Shown here: piece after piece, positions 23,068 to 33,245 of the stretch | How the letters are laid out: every line of letters begins with the position of its first letter | Numbering within the stretch: the stretch's first letter is position 1 | Assembly: GCA_949358305.1 (NCBI GenBank) | Contig: OX442323.1 | Coordinates: forward strand, 7,812,001-7,876,000 | Origin: Strigamia acuminata | Lineage: Eukaryota; Arthropoda; Chilopoda; Geophilomorpha; Linotaeniidae | Reading direction: 5' to 3' | DNA: 64,000 bases | Notes under the pieces: model-generated | What the model was told of the DNA's origin: nothing | The model's input: the letters and a program-made list of their open reading frames with translations, nothing else | The model's database searches: none | Program-made: the position numbers and the translations under genes

Positions 23068-24477
23068 GTTTACGGGTAAATGGCGCCTGGTTGGCTGCAT
23101 GTATTGACCCAAAGTGACGCAGTCGACATCAGCAGCGCGTAAATCTACCGAAACAATTCGAGAAATGAGAAAATTTCAACAATATTCGCCGTTTCACATT
23201 TCCAACGACGACGAACCTTTCAGAGTCTGTCTCACTTGCTCGTTTGTTTCTCAAAACCGAGCATAAACAACGTCCTTGTGACTAAATCGCTTTAGCGTGA
23301 CGTAAAACGTTTAAAGATTGATGGTAATTTGCTCGAAGATCTCGTACAAATCTGTAATGATTATTAATAATGAATAAATGTTTTCTCCCGCTGCAATAAA
23401 CGATGCATCGAGTGTTTACTTCTAATATTGCTCTACGGTTTCGACGTTGTGCGCATAAACGTCCAACCCCGAGTTTGCAACGACCGCGACTGCGGTCATG
23501 TCCCCGCGGAAAACGGGGGTCAAACATTCCACTAAAATCTCGGGATTTCTACGAATAAATCGAGTATTCTCAATACAATCAAATAAAAGTTGAATAAACG
23601 CACTGTCGCTTCAGTTCTTCAACAGTTTTTGCTATATGATTCGCTCCTCCATCGGACAAATCTAAAAAATAAAAATAAATAAATAATTTGACTTAAAAAA
23701 TTGAAAAAATATGTAAATCAACCATCTCTAATTCTCTATCGACCGACGTGAGAACCACATAATCCAATCCCCATTGCGTGATTGCATTGGCCGTGTTTTT
23801 AGGCTCGTCAGGATCCGGTGGAGGTGGTTTTGCCGATGTTTTCACCGAGCAGAATCGGCATCCTCGCCTACAAGTGTCGCCCAACAACTAAATAGAGATT
23901 AAAATAAAAATTCTGACGTATTTCTTGTTATTATTCTATATATTTCTATTTTCTACCTTGATGGTCGCAGTAGCGGTTCCATGTTCGCCTCGCCGCCACC
24001 CCAACATTCTCCGATGTTCGGACAACGGGGTTCTTCGCAAACTGTGAGCAGTTTTAATTCCCGTAGAGATGTTTTCAGTTTGTCGTAATTTTTGCCCATC
24101 GGAATTTCTCGTTTCAGCCACGGGGGAAGTCGCAATCTGAAATAAGAGTCGAAGTAATCACGTTTCAAGTGCTGATGCGTATTTACTCTTCGTACCTGGT
24201 GTAATCACCTTTTTCTCGTTTTAACTTGCCGGCGTATTCTGGCTCAGGCGCTTCTTTTCCATCCAAAAAATCGATGAAATCGGGCCCGGATGCTAATTTA
24301 TTTCTTTGCTCCGAGGACAATTTATTCTTTGGTAAACCATCGCTAGAAAAGCTACGAACAAATGGTTTAAATCGCATCTAAACAAACGAATCATTTTTAA
24401 TCACATAAACATCCAACAGGTTTAACACTTGTACGAACCAATTGATTTTTCCGCGATACAGGACCCAAACACGCCAT
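23068..24477 (-). pseudogene. LIAS: Lipoyl synthase, N-terminal and middle exons
   Basis: Exons on the minus strand: 24477-24439 (MACLGPVSRKNQL), 24377-24196, 24136-23957, 23887 to about 23723, 23661 to about 23602, about 23565-23430, 23350-23282, one near 23280-23215, and one ending near 23068. Key motifs are there: [12 protein letters not shown] of the auxiliary cluster, [15 protein letters not shown] with the radical-SAM CxxxCxxC cysteines, and [19 protein letters not shown]. It is broken: five extra bases at 23987-23991 shift the frame before EHGTATATI, about two bases are missing near 23248 (after FMLG), and no GT donor sits where the SVDR exon should end. The remaining C-terminus is on the other strand at 21144. 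Confidence 0.88.
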
Positions 24478-24544
24478 TTTTATATCCCACAATCCCTCGA
24501 GAAGTTACGAGGTAACATAACGAGTTCGGATATTTTCATTCGTC

Positions 24545-24589
24545 TATTTATTTATTTTTGTAATAAATTATTACAAAAATAAATAAATA
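24545..24589. repeat. Near-perfect 45-bp AT palindrome
   Basis: 22-bp arms (TATTTATTTATTTTTGTAATAA and its complement) around a single base. It lies 70 bp upstream of the LIAS start codon. Confidence 0.95.
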
Positions 24590-24839
24590 AAGAAGTAGAT
24601 ATCAGAGAAAAACCGGTTTTGTTCAATTTTAAGTCAAATTTTTTTAATTTAACTTTGTTGCCATAAGTAAGAAACGAGTGTAGTTTCATACGAAGCACAA
24701 CAGATGGCATTTGAGACGATTTGTGTTCGAGGGCGACGTCTTTGAGGAAGAGCTGGAAATTGCCGTGCTCACATGTCCGAAAGTTTACAATATTCCGTTT
24801 TTTTTTAGAAACCAAAGCAAAATTTGTCACTGTTAGAAT

Positions 24840-25708
24840 TTATTGAGCAAGAATGCAGACATTAACTGACATGGCGATGAAAGTTCTTTTTCGGTGTTTG
24901 AATCAGTGGAACGTTGAAGAAATGGACGACGTGCAAATGAAAAACATTGTACAAGTAATAGCGTATTTCGATAAACTACGTGAGTGTCTCGAATTTGTGG
25001 ATTTATTTCATAATTCTCATCATCAAATTGTTTGATTTAGCTCGGAATGTTCGTGACGATATGCTGGAGAAATTGATTTATTTTTGGGACGAAAGTGTTC
25101 GCGACCCAGAGGCGAGGGACGTCGCTGTGTTTGTACACAAAGAGCAGAAAGAACTGAAAATGGAGTTTCACAGTCCAAATTTTGATTTGGAATTTTTGCT
25201 TTGAGTGTGTGGCCCCAAGTTGAAAGTGAGTAGAGAGAGAACTTAGTCGATACACGGCGTTTAATTCTAATAATAATAATTTTAATTCTAATAATAATAA
25301 TTTTAATTCTAATAATTGTATCTATTCGCACAGAATCTGACTGCGTTAGAAATATCTTACGAATGTGCAGTGACAACTAAAGCTTCCAAACAAATGTTCC
25401 TGAACTTGCTAAATCTCCACGTATTATATATTTCTTCCACCATCGTTGAAGACGACGCGGCGACCTACATCGCTGGGCTGCCACTCGTTGAGTTGAATGT
25501 CCACAAAATCACCGAAGATTTCGTGAGAAAACTGTGCGCAAAATCCTCCACACTCTGCAGAACCTTGAAAATAGTCTCGTTGAGAGATGATCTTCCCTTG
25601 GACTGCTACTGCTTGATATTGCACAGGATGAAATACATCGAATTCTTGGACTTTGATCATTCTAGGTGGCTCAAAGCGCTGCTGCCGATCGGCGTGCATG
25701 TCATTTGA
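24840..25708 (+). CDS. Unrecognised, possibly leucine-rich-repeat protein fragment
   Basis: Three coding-looking segments separated by plausible introns. 24853-24979 (MQTLTDMAMKVLFRCLNQW, then a GT donor at GTGAGT); 25041-25204 (after TTTAG; NVRDDMLEKLIYFWDESV, ends in a stop); and 25334-25708 (NLTALEISYECAV, NLLNLHVLYISST, LPLVELNVHKIT, LHRMKYIEFLDFDHSR). Spacing of leucines in the last segment is that of leucine-rich repeats in F-box or ZYG11-type adaptors, but I cannot name the family. The stop in the middle segment means either alternative splicing or decay. Confidence 0.5.
25260..25320. repeat. 25-bp direct repeat, about 2.5 copies
   Basis: TAATTCTAATAATAATAATTT repeated in tandem within an intron-like gap. 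Confidence 0.85.
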
Positions 25709-26365
25709 ACCATTTCAAGATATTTGGGAGATATGATTTTTTTTTCTTCATCAACAACGCTCCGTGTAAAGATTTGTTTTGTTTGTTAGGGACCAAGTTT
25801 TTGGTGGCGGATATTTTTTTTTTTTTGGTTTTTGAATGTAAAACCGTTCGCCGGCCATTACAATCCGGACAACAGCACCGAATTTGTTTGATTTGTTTTT
25901 GTTTTTGTTTTTTTAGACCCTTTTATGTGCTCACAGAATAGGACACTTACCATAGGTGCACTTTTCTTTGTTGTCGATAGGGGGAGATGAGTAAATATTG
26001 TCCAGTTTTTGTGAGCTTTAAGATGAAGATTTTTTTTTTTTTTTTTGGTTACCCATCAAATGTTTGTCTTGAAGTGAAATAGCAGAAAAATGACATTATG
26101 CACTCTGTTTCTATAAATAGATATATTTTATTACATACATTTTTGCTGCGTCACTCCTGAGCTGTCAATCATTGTGAGAGTTTAAGTGAAAAAAGGTCCC
26201 CTATAATAATAAAAAAAAACTGTTATGTTTAACTATTACTAGTCAACAAAAAATTACAAAAAAGGTTTTAAAAATACTTGACATGATACCAATGGACGGG
26301 GTTCATTTCCGCCATAACCAATTCCACCCGTTCCAAAACCGCCCCTCTCGGTAAAAAAGGTTGCA
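25709..26365. other. AT-rich DNA, nothing recognised
   Basis: Long T runs and no convincing coding or repeat structure. Confidence 0.5.
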
Positions 26366-26600
26366 ATTCTGCCTTGATGCAATCCAAATCCGCTCGTCCC
26401 AATTCCGCCCCTCCCAATTCCGCCCCAGTCCCAATTCCGCCCCGTCCCAATTCCGCTCCGTCCCAATTCCGCTCCAGTCCCAATTCCGCTCCAGTCCCAA
26501 TTCCGCCTCAGCCCCAATTCCGCCCAGTCCCAATTCCGCTCCAGTCCCAATTCCGCCCCAGTCCCAATTCCGCCGCGTCCCAATTCCACTCCAAAATATT
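26366..26600. repeat. CCCAATTCCGCTCCAGT minisatellite
   Basis: Irregular 12-18 bp copies of CCCAATTCCGC(T/C)CCAGT. A short second cluster of the same monomer lies at 27225-27305. Frames across it stay open on both strands but encode only low-complexity N/S/P or G/W/L repeats. Confidence 0.85.
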
Positions 26601-27620
26601 TGATATCTGACATTTGTTTTATTTCTGTTATTTAATAAACAATACACACATCTATTTCGAGGCCTGCTTTTAAAACACAAAGATTTTTGCTTCAACATCC
26701 ACAGTTTTTTTAGTGTAAAAATAAAGTTTACTGCCTTAAGATGTGCTGCATTTTTCTCTCAACGAACAAATGATTAGAGACTAACAAAATTCGACCTAAG
26801 ACTCCGAACTCCGATTTGTGATCCTCACATGAGTGTTTTTCCTTGCTGGAAATTTACAATACTAGTAGTGCAAAAAAATAGAGTGAAACTGGAGTGATTT
26901 CAACATTTTTGTGATGAATTTCATCAAATCATCTCGATTTCTGTGTATAATTAATGAATTGCAACAGATTTATCAATTTCACCAAAAATTTGTTAAACTT
27001 GGGCACCCTTTTGATGTATTTATCTTAATTGTGATGAATTTCAGCATATTTATGATGAATCTCAGCATATTTATGATAAATTTCCACTTATTTTAGCCAA
27101 ATCTGGCAATTTATTATCAATTTCAGCACATTATAAAACATTTTCACTTATTATCAACCAATTACTGCATACTCAACATGAATTTAGTATACAAAATTGC
27201 AACCAAAACAATATCCAACTAAAATCAAATCCGCTCGTCCCAATTCAGCCCCAGTCCCAATTCCGCCCCAGTCCCAATTCCGCCGCGTCCCAATTCCACT
27301 CCGCAATGTATTTAGGCGGAATTGGGCTCTGCAAAATTTTATTACATTTTATTTTTATTTAAATAATTTTTATTTAATTTAAATAAGAAAATTCGCCGCG
27401 GAATTGGGATGGGGCGGAAATGGACCATGGGGCGGTTTTGGGCCGGGCGGAATAGGTCCAACCCCAGTATGGACATTGTGATATTTTTATTTTTTGAATT
27501 TTTTTTGAATTTTTTGAATTTTTTTTTTTTTTTTTTTCCTTTTTAATTTTTAATTTTTTTTTTTTTTTACTTTTTCTTTTTTTCTTTTTTAGTGTTTTGG
27601 TATTTTAGTATAATCAATGA
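26601..27620. other. AT-rich DNA with poly-T and a second minisatellite cluster
   Basis: 26900-27180 repeats TGATGAATTTCA-like words; 27225-27305 is the CCAATTCCGC minisatellite; 27500-27590 is nearly pure T. No gene recognised. Confidence 0.5.
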
Positions 27621-27652
27621 AGTGGTCTAATGGTAATTGCAAGTACACCTAG

Positions 27653-27895
27653 ATGTCCAACAAGCCTGTTTCAATGGCCGACATGAAAAAAATGGTTGTA
27701 TTATTAACTAAACAGAAAGAGGAAGCCGATGAAGAAAACAAGTAGGGAAATAAGAAAAATAACAAAAATAACAAAAATTAAAAATTCGATTTTCACAGGT
27801 TTTTGCGGAATCGCGTGAAACATCTGGAAAAAAACGCCGATGAAGAAAACAACCAATTTTTAATGTTGATTTTTATGTCATTTTTATGTCATTTT
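27653..27895 (+). pseudogene. Telobox-Myb family, exons 1-2, truncated
   Basis: Exon 27653-27741 (MSNKPVSMADMKKM ... EEADEEN) ends at the same GTAGGG donor, followed by an intron of AATAACAAAAATAAC repeats and exon 2 from 27799 (FLRNRVKHLEKNADEENN). These match exons 1-2/3 of the 4-kb-unit genes in start, intron position and intron sequence. After about 27850 the sequence becomes low complexity and at 27896 continues as ribonucleotide reductase exon, in frame with it. No Myb domain follows directly; it appears only at 29438. Confidence 0.75.
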
Positions 27896-28497
27896 GCCAT
27901 ATCGAACCTACACAAAGAAACAAAGAAGTCTTTCACAGGTAAAAGGAATTTTAGGAAGGGTTTTGGCGCCTAAATTAAAGTACCGTTTGCAGATGTCATC
28001 AGCGACTTGCGCAATATGGTCAATTCGGCTTCTGGTTTGCCAACTCCGATGATTTCCGAGCAAACGTACACGACCATTATGGCGAATGCCGATGTAAGTC
28101 AGCACCTTTGTTTATATTTGAATAACTTTTTATTTTAACTTTAATTTTATTTTTTTTAGAAATTAAATTCTGCGATCATTTACGATCGGGATTTCAAGTA
28201 CTCGTACTTCGGCTTTAAGGTATGATTTCCTCTTGATTTCTACTGATGGCATTTTCCACCAGCATCTCTGAGAGTTGATGCTGGATTTTAGTCCATCAAA
28301 GAGCAAAATACCACTTCTCTTCACTCACAAGTCAGTATTGTCGATTGCTTTAATTAGCTCCTATGTTGACTCTGCTTTTCTGAAGTTGAGCATTTTTTTT
28401 TAAACAATTTTGATTTGAACAAAATAGTAATTTTTTTCCCAACCTTTTATAGACCCTCGAACGATCATATCTTCTGAAAATAGAAGGAAAAGTTAAT

Positions 28498-28618
28498 TTA
28501 GTTGATTGAATTGAATTAAATTGAATTAAATTAAATTAAATTAAATTAAATTAAATTAAATTGAATTAAATTAAATTAAATTGAATTAAATTAAATTAAG
28601 TTAAATTAAATTAAATTA
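28498..28618. repeat. (TTAAA)n pentanucleotide microsatellite
   Basis: About 24 imperfect copies of AAATT within a ribonucleotide reductase intron. Confidence 0.95.
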
Positions 28619-28938
28619 GTACATTTTTGTTTGTGTTAGTTGCGGAAAGGCCCCAACACTTGATCATGAGAGTTGTGGTGGGAATTCACGACGAAGATAT
28701 CGAAGGTGCAATTGAGGTAAATATTTATTCATTTAGAAATTGTTTTGAATTCAACTTTATTGAAACGTTTTGTTGATTGCAGACCTACGATTTAATGTCT
28801 CAGAAATGGTTTACTCACGCTTCGCCGACTCTATTTAATGCGGGTACGGTTCGTCCGCAGTTGTCGAGTTGCTTTTTATTGACGATGAAAGACGACAGCA
28901 TCGAAGGCATTTGCGATACTCTTAAACAGTGCGCACTT

Positions 28939-28978
28939 AAGTGCGCAATGAATATTCAATCCAATTCCGCTCGCGCTT
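28939..28978 (+). other. 40-nt palindrome-forming insertion in an RnrL exon
   Basis: The conserved reading LKQCAL...ISKSA.GIG is interrupted here. The insertion is the reverse complement of flanking exon sequence: its last 32 bases (with 28947 as first base) pair perfectly with 28987-29018 around an 8-base loop, and its first bases complete an 18-bp perfect palindrome (28930-28947). The length is not a multiple of three, so the frame is lost. Confidence 0.9.
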
Positions 28979-29437
28979 ATTTCGAAAAGCGCGAGCGGAA
29001 TTGGATTGAATATTCATTGTATTCGTGCGACCGGAAGCTACATTGCCGGAGTGAGTGGAGCGAGAGAGAGAGACAATAATTTGAGATGGTTCGCTTTACG
29101 AAATGTTCATTTTCTAGACGAACGGCAATTCGAACGAAATCGTTCCGATGTTGAGAATGTACAATAACTCCGCGCGATATGTCGACCAAGGAGGAAACAA
29201 AGTACGATATTTTACAATTTATAATTATCTTTATTCGTACATTTATTTTGATGCATTTTGCTTTTTATCGTCCAGGAGCTTTTGCAATTTACCTGGAAAA
29301 GAAGCACGCTGATGTGTTTGAATTTCTTGATTTGAAAAAGAACATCGGGAAGGAAGAGCGCCGAGCGAGAGAATTGTTCTACGCACTTTGGATTCCGGAT
29401 TTGTACATGAAACTCGTGGAAAGCGACGGAATGTGGT

Positions 29438-29587
29438 TCCTCAGAGGAGGACGACTTGTACCGAGGGGTCCAAATGTATGGTGCAGGACATTGGACAGAT
29501 ATTTGCCAGAATTGTAATCTAAAGCACCGAAAACTAGGCCAACTGGCCAACAAATGGCGAAATTTGATAAACAATATAAAAAAATAG
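29438..29587 (+). pseudogene. Telobox-Myb domain fragment fused after RnrL
   Basis: In the frame starting at 29438: [19 protein letters not shown] ... LGQLANKWRNLINN, ending in TAG at 29585-29587. This is the same Myb/SANT domain as in the 4-kb units but a diverged copy. It begins within the ribonucleotide reductase exon (after DGMWF), in a different frame from that exon, so the joined exon is not continuous as it stands. Confidence 0.75.
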
Positions 29588-29630
29588 ATAATTTAAACTT
29601 AAAGTACCGTACCCGTAATTCCTGAATTAG

Positions 29631-30118
29631 GTGATCGGACGAAACCAGCGGCGAACGCCATCCAGTTCACCGTGGACAAATCATTACTGATTAAATCGCC
29701 CGAAGTCGGAGTCGGGGAGAAAAGCAAAGACAAACAGGCGATGATGTGTTCAGTGAAAAACAAGGAAGAACCAATGGAACAGTGTCGAAATCACTCCAAT
29801 TCATCGCTGGAGATGGAGATGGAGCTGGAACCGTTGTCGGTACCGGAACCGGAACCAGAGTCAAAACCGGAACCGGACCCGTTACCGGAACGAGAACCGG
29901 CACAGGCAGGTAGATGCCGCATACGATGGAAGAAGGAAGAAGAGGAGGCGTTGTATCGAGGTGTAATAAAACATGGTTATGGATATTGGGAGGACATTCG
30001 GCAGGACTTTCAGGAGCTAGAGAAATATAAAGGTGGTCAACTGGCAAATAAATGGCGCAGTTTAATAAGAAATAAAAAAAAAATGGATGAATTTGAATTA
30101 AAATGGGGTCGAGTTTGA
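29631..30118 (+). CDS. Chimeric ORF: RnrL C-terminus joined to telobox-Myb domain
   Basis: After a TTAG acceptor, one open frame runs to TGA at 30118. Its first ~48 codons are the R1 C-terminal segment (RTKPAANAIQFTVDKS, then AMMCSVKNKEE), but the terminal CxxC-type redox tail is missing. It continues without a stop into an acidic EP-rich stretch (PEPEPESKPEPDPLPEREP) and a Myb/SANT domain (RWKKEEEEALYRGVIKHGYG, QLANKWRSLIRNKKK). About 350 R1 residues between this and the exon at 29269 are absent. Either a true fusion gene or one more chimeric relic; the intact frame favours recent origin. Confidence 0.75.
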
Positions 30119-30259
30119 GGGAGGAGTCACTCAGGGCACTTCCTTTTCTAAAATGTTTATTTTTCTGTTTTATTATTTTAAACTTTAGATTATTATTATT
30201 ATTGTTATTAATGTGATTTTTTTTACACTTTTTTGGGCTTTTTAATTTTTTTTTTTGGT

Positions 30260-31070
30260 CCCCTTAGGAATTTTTTCAAGTGTCCCCCAAGGGCATTTTT
30301 TAAGGGTCCCCCAAGGGAATTTTTCAAGGGTCTCCCAAGGGATTTTTCCAAGGGTCCCCCAAGGGATTTTTCCAAGGGTCCCCCAAGGGATTTTTCCAAG
30401 GGTCCCCCAAGAGATTTTTCCAAGGGTCCCCCAAGGGATTTTTCCAAGGGTCCTCTAAGGGAATTTTCCAAGGGTCCCTCCAAGGGATTTTTTCAAGGGT
30501 CCCCCAAGGGAATTTTCCAAGGGTCCCCTAAGGGCATTTTTTAAGGGTCCCCCAAGGGATTTTTCCAAGGGTCCCCCAAGGGAATTTTCCAAGGGTCCCC
30601 TAAGGGCATTTTTTAAGGGTCCCCCAAGGGAATTTTCCAAGGGTCCCCTAAGGGCATTTTTTAAGGGTCCTCCAAGGGATTTTTCCAAGGGTCCCCCAAG
30701 GGAATTTTCCAAGGGTCCCCTAAGGGCATTTTTTAAGGGTCCCCCAAGGGATTTTTTCAAGGGTCCCCTAAGGGCATTTTTTAAGGGTCCTCCAAGGGAT
30801 TTTTCCAAGGGTCCCCCAAGGGAATTTTCCAAGGGTCCCCCCAAGGGATTTTTCCAAGGGTCCCCTAAGGGCATTTTTTAAGGGTCCTCCAAGGGATTTT
30901 TCCAAGGGTCCCCCAAGGGAATTTTCCAAGGGTCCCCCCAAGGGATTTTTCCAAGGGTCCCCCAAGGGATTTGTCCAAGGGTCCCCCAAGGGCATTTTTT
31001 AAGGGTCCCCCAAGGGATTTTTCCAAGGGTCCCCTCAGGGCATTTTTAAGGGTCCCCCAAGGGATTTGAT
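30260..31070. repeat. 24-bp minisatellite (AAGGGTCCCCCAAGGGATTTTTCC)
   Basis: About 33 tandem monomers, in places arranged as a higher-order pair (…GGCATTTTTTAAGGG / …GAATTTTCCAAGGG). The 24-bp period keeps frames open on both strands; not coding. Confidence 0.95.
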
Positions 31071-31241
31071 ACTTTTAATTACTTTTAATTAAAATTCTTT
31101 TGGTATTTTATTTACATACCTTACAATAAACAAATAAAAATGGGGGATCTGTATATTCATCCACCATCGACCGTCTGTATAGTTTATTCTTACACTATCG
31201 TTTACTTTTCGCATTTACCGTAATAACATTTCTATTTGTAG

Positions 31242-31374
31242 GAATTGTCACGACGCGGCGCGCCCACGCGCGCATGCTCGTTACGCCTTCACTGATAAAA
31301 ATTTGGCGCCCGTTTTATTTTCTGGCACTGTGAAGATTGATGGCGAGATGTCGGCTGAAATTATTGGTCAACGT
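31242..31374 (+). CDS. Isolated unrecognised exon
   Basis: Bounded by TTTGTAG and GTAAGT splice sites with one open frame of 44 codons (FTDKNLAPVLFSGTVKIDGE, MSAEIIGQR). Coding-like composition and CpG-rich start. I do not recognise the protein. No partner exon was found nearby. Confidence 0.45.
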
Positions 31375-32370
31375 GTAAGTGATATTGTCTTACTCACTCA
31401 ACTATAGTTTAAGAACAAAAAAAACCACGTAAAGTATTTATCGAGCGATGTTTGTGTTATCTCTCACGTGACTAGTTATAACCCTAACTATAGTTAGGGT
31501 TAAAGTTGTATGCTTAGCTTCGCCAAATCATCACCAGTGGTGTGATTACGGAAACCATGCTAGTTTTAGTGTAGACCCGTTATTAGTAACTTATTCAGTA
31601 ATATTAATGATATACCACAAAAGATGTACAAAACAATGAAACAACATTTTAGTTTTTTATGTTGAAGTGTTATTTATTGAAATCGATAAACGTTTAGAAG
31701 AAAAGAAAACCAAAGGGCTCACGAAAGCGTCATTTTACACAAATTTGTTATTCTAAAGTTCATTAATATATTTGCTTTGCAATTAAAATTTGCTCAAATG
31801 GAAATCAATTACAGAATTTGATAAAATAAATGAAATTAATAATTCTTATTTTTAAATAAAACTTGAAATAGGACATTGACAGACAGGGTTTTGCTAGAGC
31901 TTTGAACAGCAGCTGCAGTAGCAAACTCTGTGATATCCTGTTGTAGAAACGTGCCACTAGATGGCACCATGTATTAGAGGCGACACCTGGCGCCCGGTGT
32001 CTCCTCACCTTGAACACCTGAATAAAGTTCATACTTATGTTATGTATCACACTGGACGGTGCTCCTTATTATGCCTATTCCACGACACCACAAACTCCTT
32101 ATTCCTTTTCTTGCTTTGACGAGAATCTGCGGCTGATGGGAGTCATGTGTTTGGATTTGGGCGATTCAAACTCGTTGACCTCGCCTGTTGGTCATTGCCA
32201 CCGATACAGAACCCACACTAAACACACAACAGAATTAATTAAAATTAAAATACTATTCGTTAATAATGTCTAACCAATCGAAATCGAAATCGTGATCGTT
32301 CTCAGATTGCTGGCTCTGTTCTGCTGGACTTGTTACAGATTGTATTTGCACATTATGCTCCAGGTATATT
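31375..32370. other. Mostly anonymous DNA with one palindrome
   Basis: 31479-31502 is a perfect 24-bp palindrome (TAACCCTAACTA and its complement). 32040-32220 has coding-like composition (LDGAPYYAYSTTPQTPYSF) without recognisable homology or clear splice sites. Confidence 0.5.
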
Positions 32371-32639
32371 GGCAACATTTACCGTTTAAGCCAATTTTTC
32401 TATATTGAAATCTGGTCGTAAATATGAGGTTTGAATAAGAATAATACAATTTTAGAAATAAAAATGAAATCTTTTTATAGTTTTTTTTATTTGTCTATTT
32501 TTGTTTCCTCCTTTAGACACGAGTTGGTTTTATGTCTATTTCGCACTTTTGCTATTGCCACTACGGGAATCGACTTTTTAGCTCGTTTTACATGTATTCA
32601 GCACGTTTTTAGCACTTTTTAAAATTTGGAAAAAAAGCA

Positions 32640-32970
32640 AAGGCAAATGTATGGAGAAATGGCAAAAATTGGCAAAAATTGAAAAAATGCCAGAAATGAG
32701 CCCAATCGACCTGAAATGAGCTAAAAATCGACTAAATATTGCAGATATGGTCGAAAAACGGAATTTTTCAGGTGAAAAAGTTGTCTAAAAACTTGGTTTT
32801 TTGCAGATATCTCAACAACTGTAAGAGTTAGGCATATGCATGTGATATTTAATCGATTTTTTAGCTCATTTCAGGTCGATTGGACTCATTTCCAGCACTT
32901 TTTCAATTTTTGCCAATTTTGACAAAAACCCAAAGGCTAACCTATGGAGAAATTGCCAAAATCGGTCCAA
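32640..32970. mobile_element. Foldback repeat family, copy 1
   Basis: Palindromic organisation: AAAAAGTGCxGGAAATGAGCC...AATCGAC...GGTCGAAAAAC on one side and its complement on the other. Related copies are at 35218-35520 and 36060-36420. No coding capacity. Confidence 0.7.
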
Positions 32971-33104
32971 AATTGAACAAGCTGGGATTTGTAATGCAGG
33001 GAAGCATTACATATTAGACTTCTAAACCCTGTCGTTTTGTCCCTAAATAAAACACCGAAATAAAAGAAAATAAAGTAATTTAAAAAAAAAATTTTTTTTG
33101 CCAA

Positions 33105-33245
33105 TATAAAGCAACAACAAACAAAATCCCACCAAAATTTGATATGATATGCTGCGGAATTGTTGCATCCGGGTTTGCTACAATCGGGAAATAAATCGCG
33201 CGGAAAACGTATCGCAACGTATGGCTCACGGGATCCGCCAGGTGT
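33105..33245 (-). CDS. Unrecognised exon
   Basis: After a CCTTTAG acceptor at 33246 an open frame reads HLADPVSHTLRYVFRAIYFP, IVANPDATIPQHIISNFGG. It has the look of a HEAT-repeat segment from a karyopherin-type protein, but that is only an impression. The left arm of the inverted duplication preserves the intron but not this exon. Confidence 0.4.

Larger units (their letters stand above)
27896..29440 (+). pseudogene. RnrL: Ribonucleotide reductase large subunit, middle exons
   Basis: Exons: 27896-27938 ([12 protein letters not shown]), 27993-28093, 28160-28219 (KLNSAIIYDRDFKYSYFGFK), 28453-28492 (TLERSYLLKIEGK), 28640-28716 (AERPQHLIMRVVVGIHDEDI), 28783-29050 ([23 protein letters not shown]), 29118-29201 ([13 protein letters not shown]) and 29269 to about 29440 ([20 protein letters not shown]). 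Catalytic-site segments of R1 are recognisable. Damage: a 40-nt insertion at 28939-28978 shifts the frame, the donor after 28492 is TT instead of GT, the acceptor before 29269 is AT instead of AG, and PW of the conserved LEPWH is replaced by KK. The ATP cone is absent. At about 29440 it changes abruptly to telobox-Myb sequence. Confidence 0.88.

Noticed and set aside
22542-23117. 191-codon plus-strand frame
   Set aside because: Antisense to the unrecognised minus-strand segment, which has the better amino-acid composition and a sensible start and stop.
30223-30995. Several 70-140 codon frames of GPPRDFSK or GGPLEKSL type
   Set aside because: 24-bp minisatellite read in different frames and strands.
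30260-31070. CRISPR-like regular repeat
   Set aside because: Continuous tandem monomers without unique spacers, in a eukaryotic genome.
31479-31502. Telomere repeat (CCCTAA / TTAGGG)
   Set aside because: Single copy on each arm of a 24-bp palindrome; no tandem TTAGG or TTAGGG array anywhere in the window.
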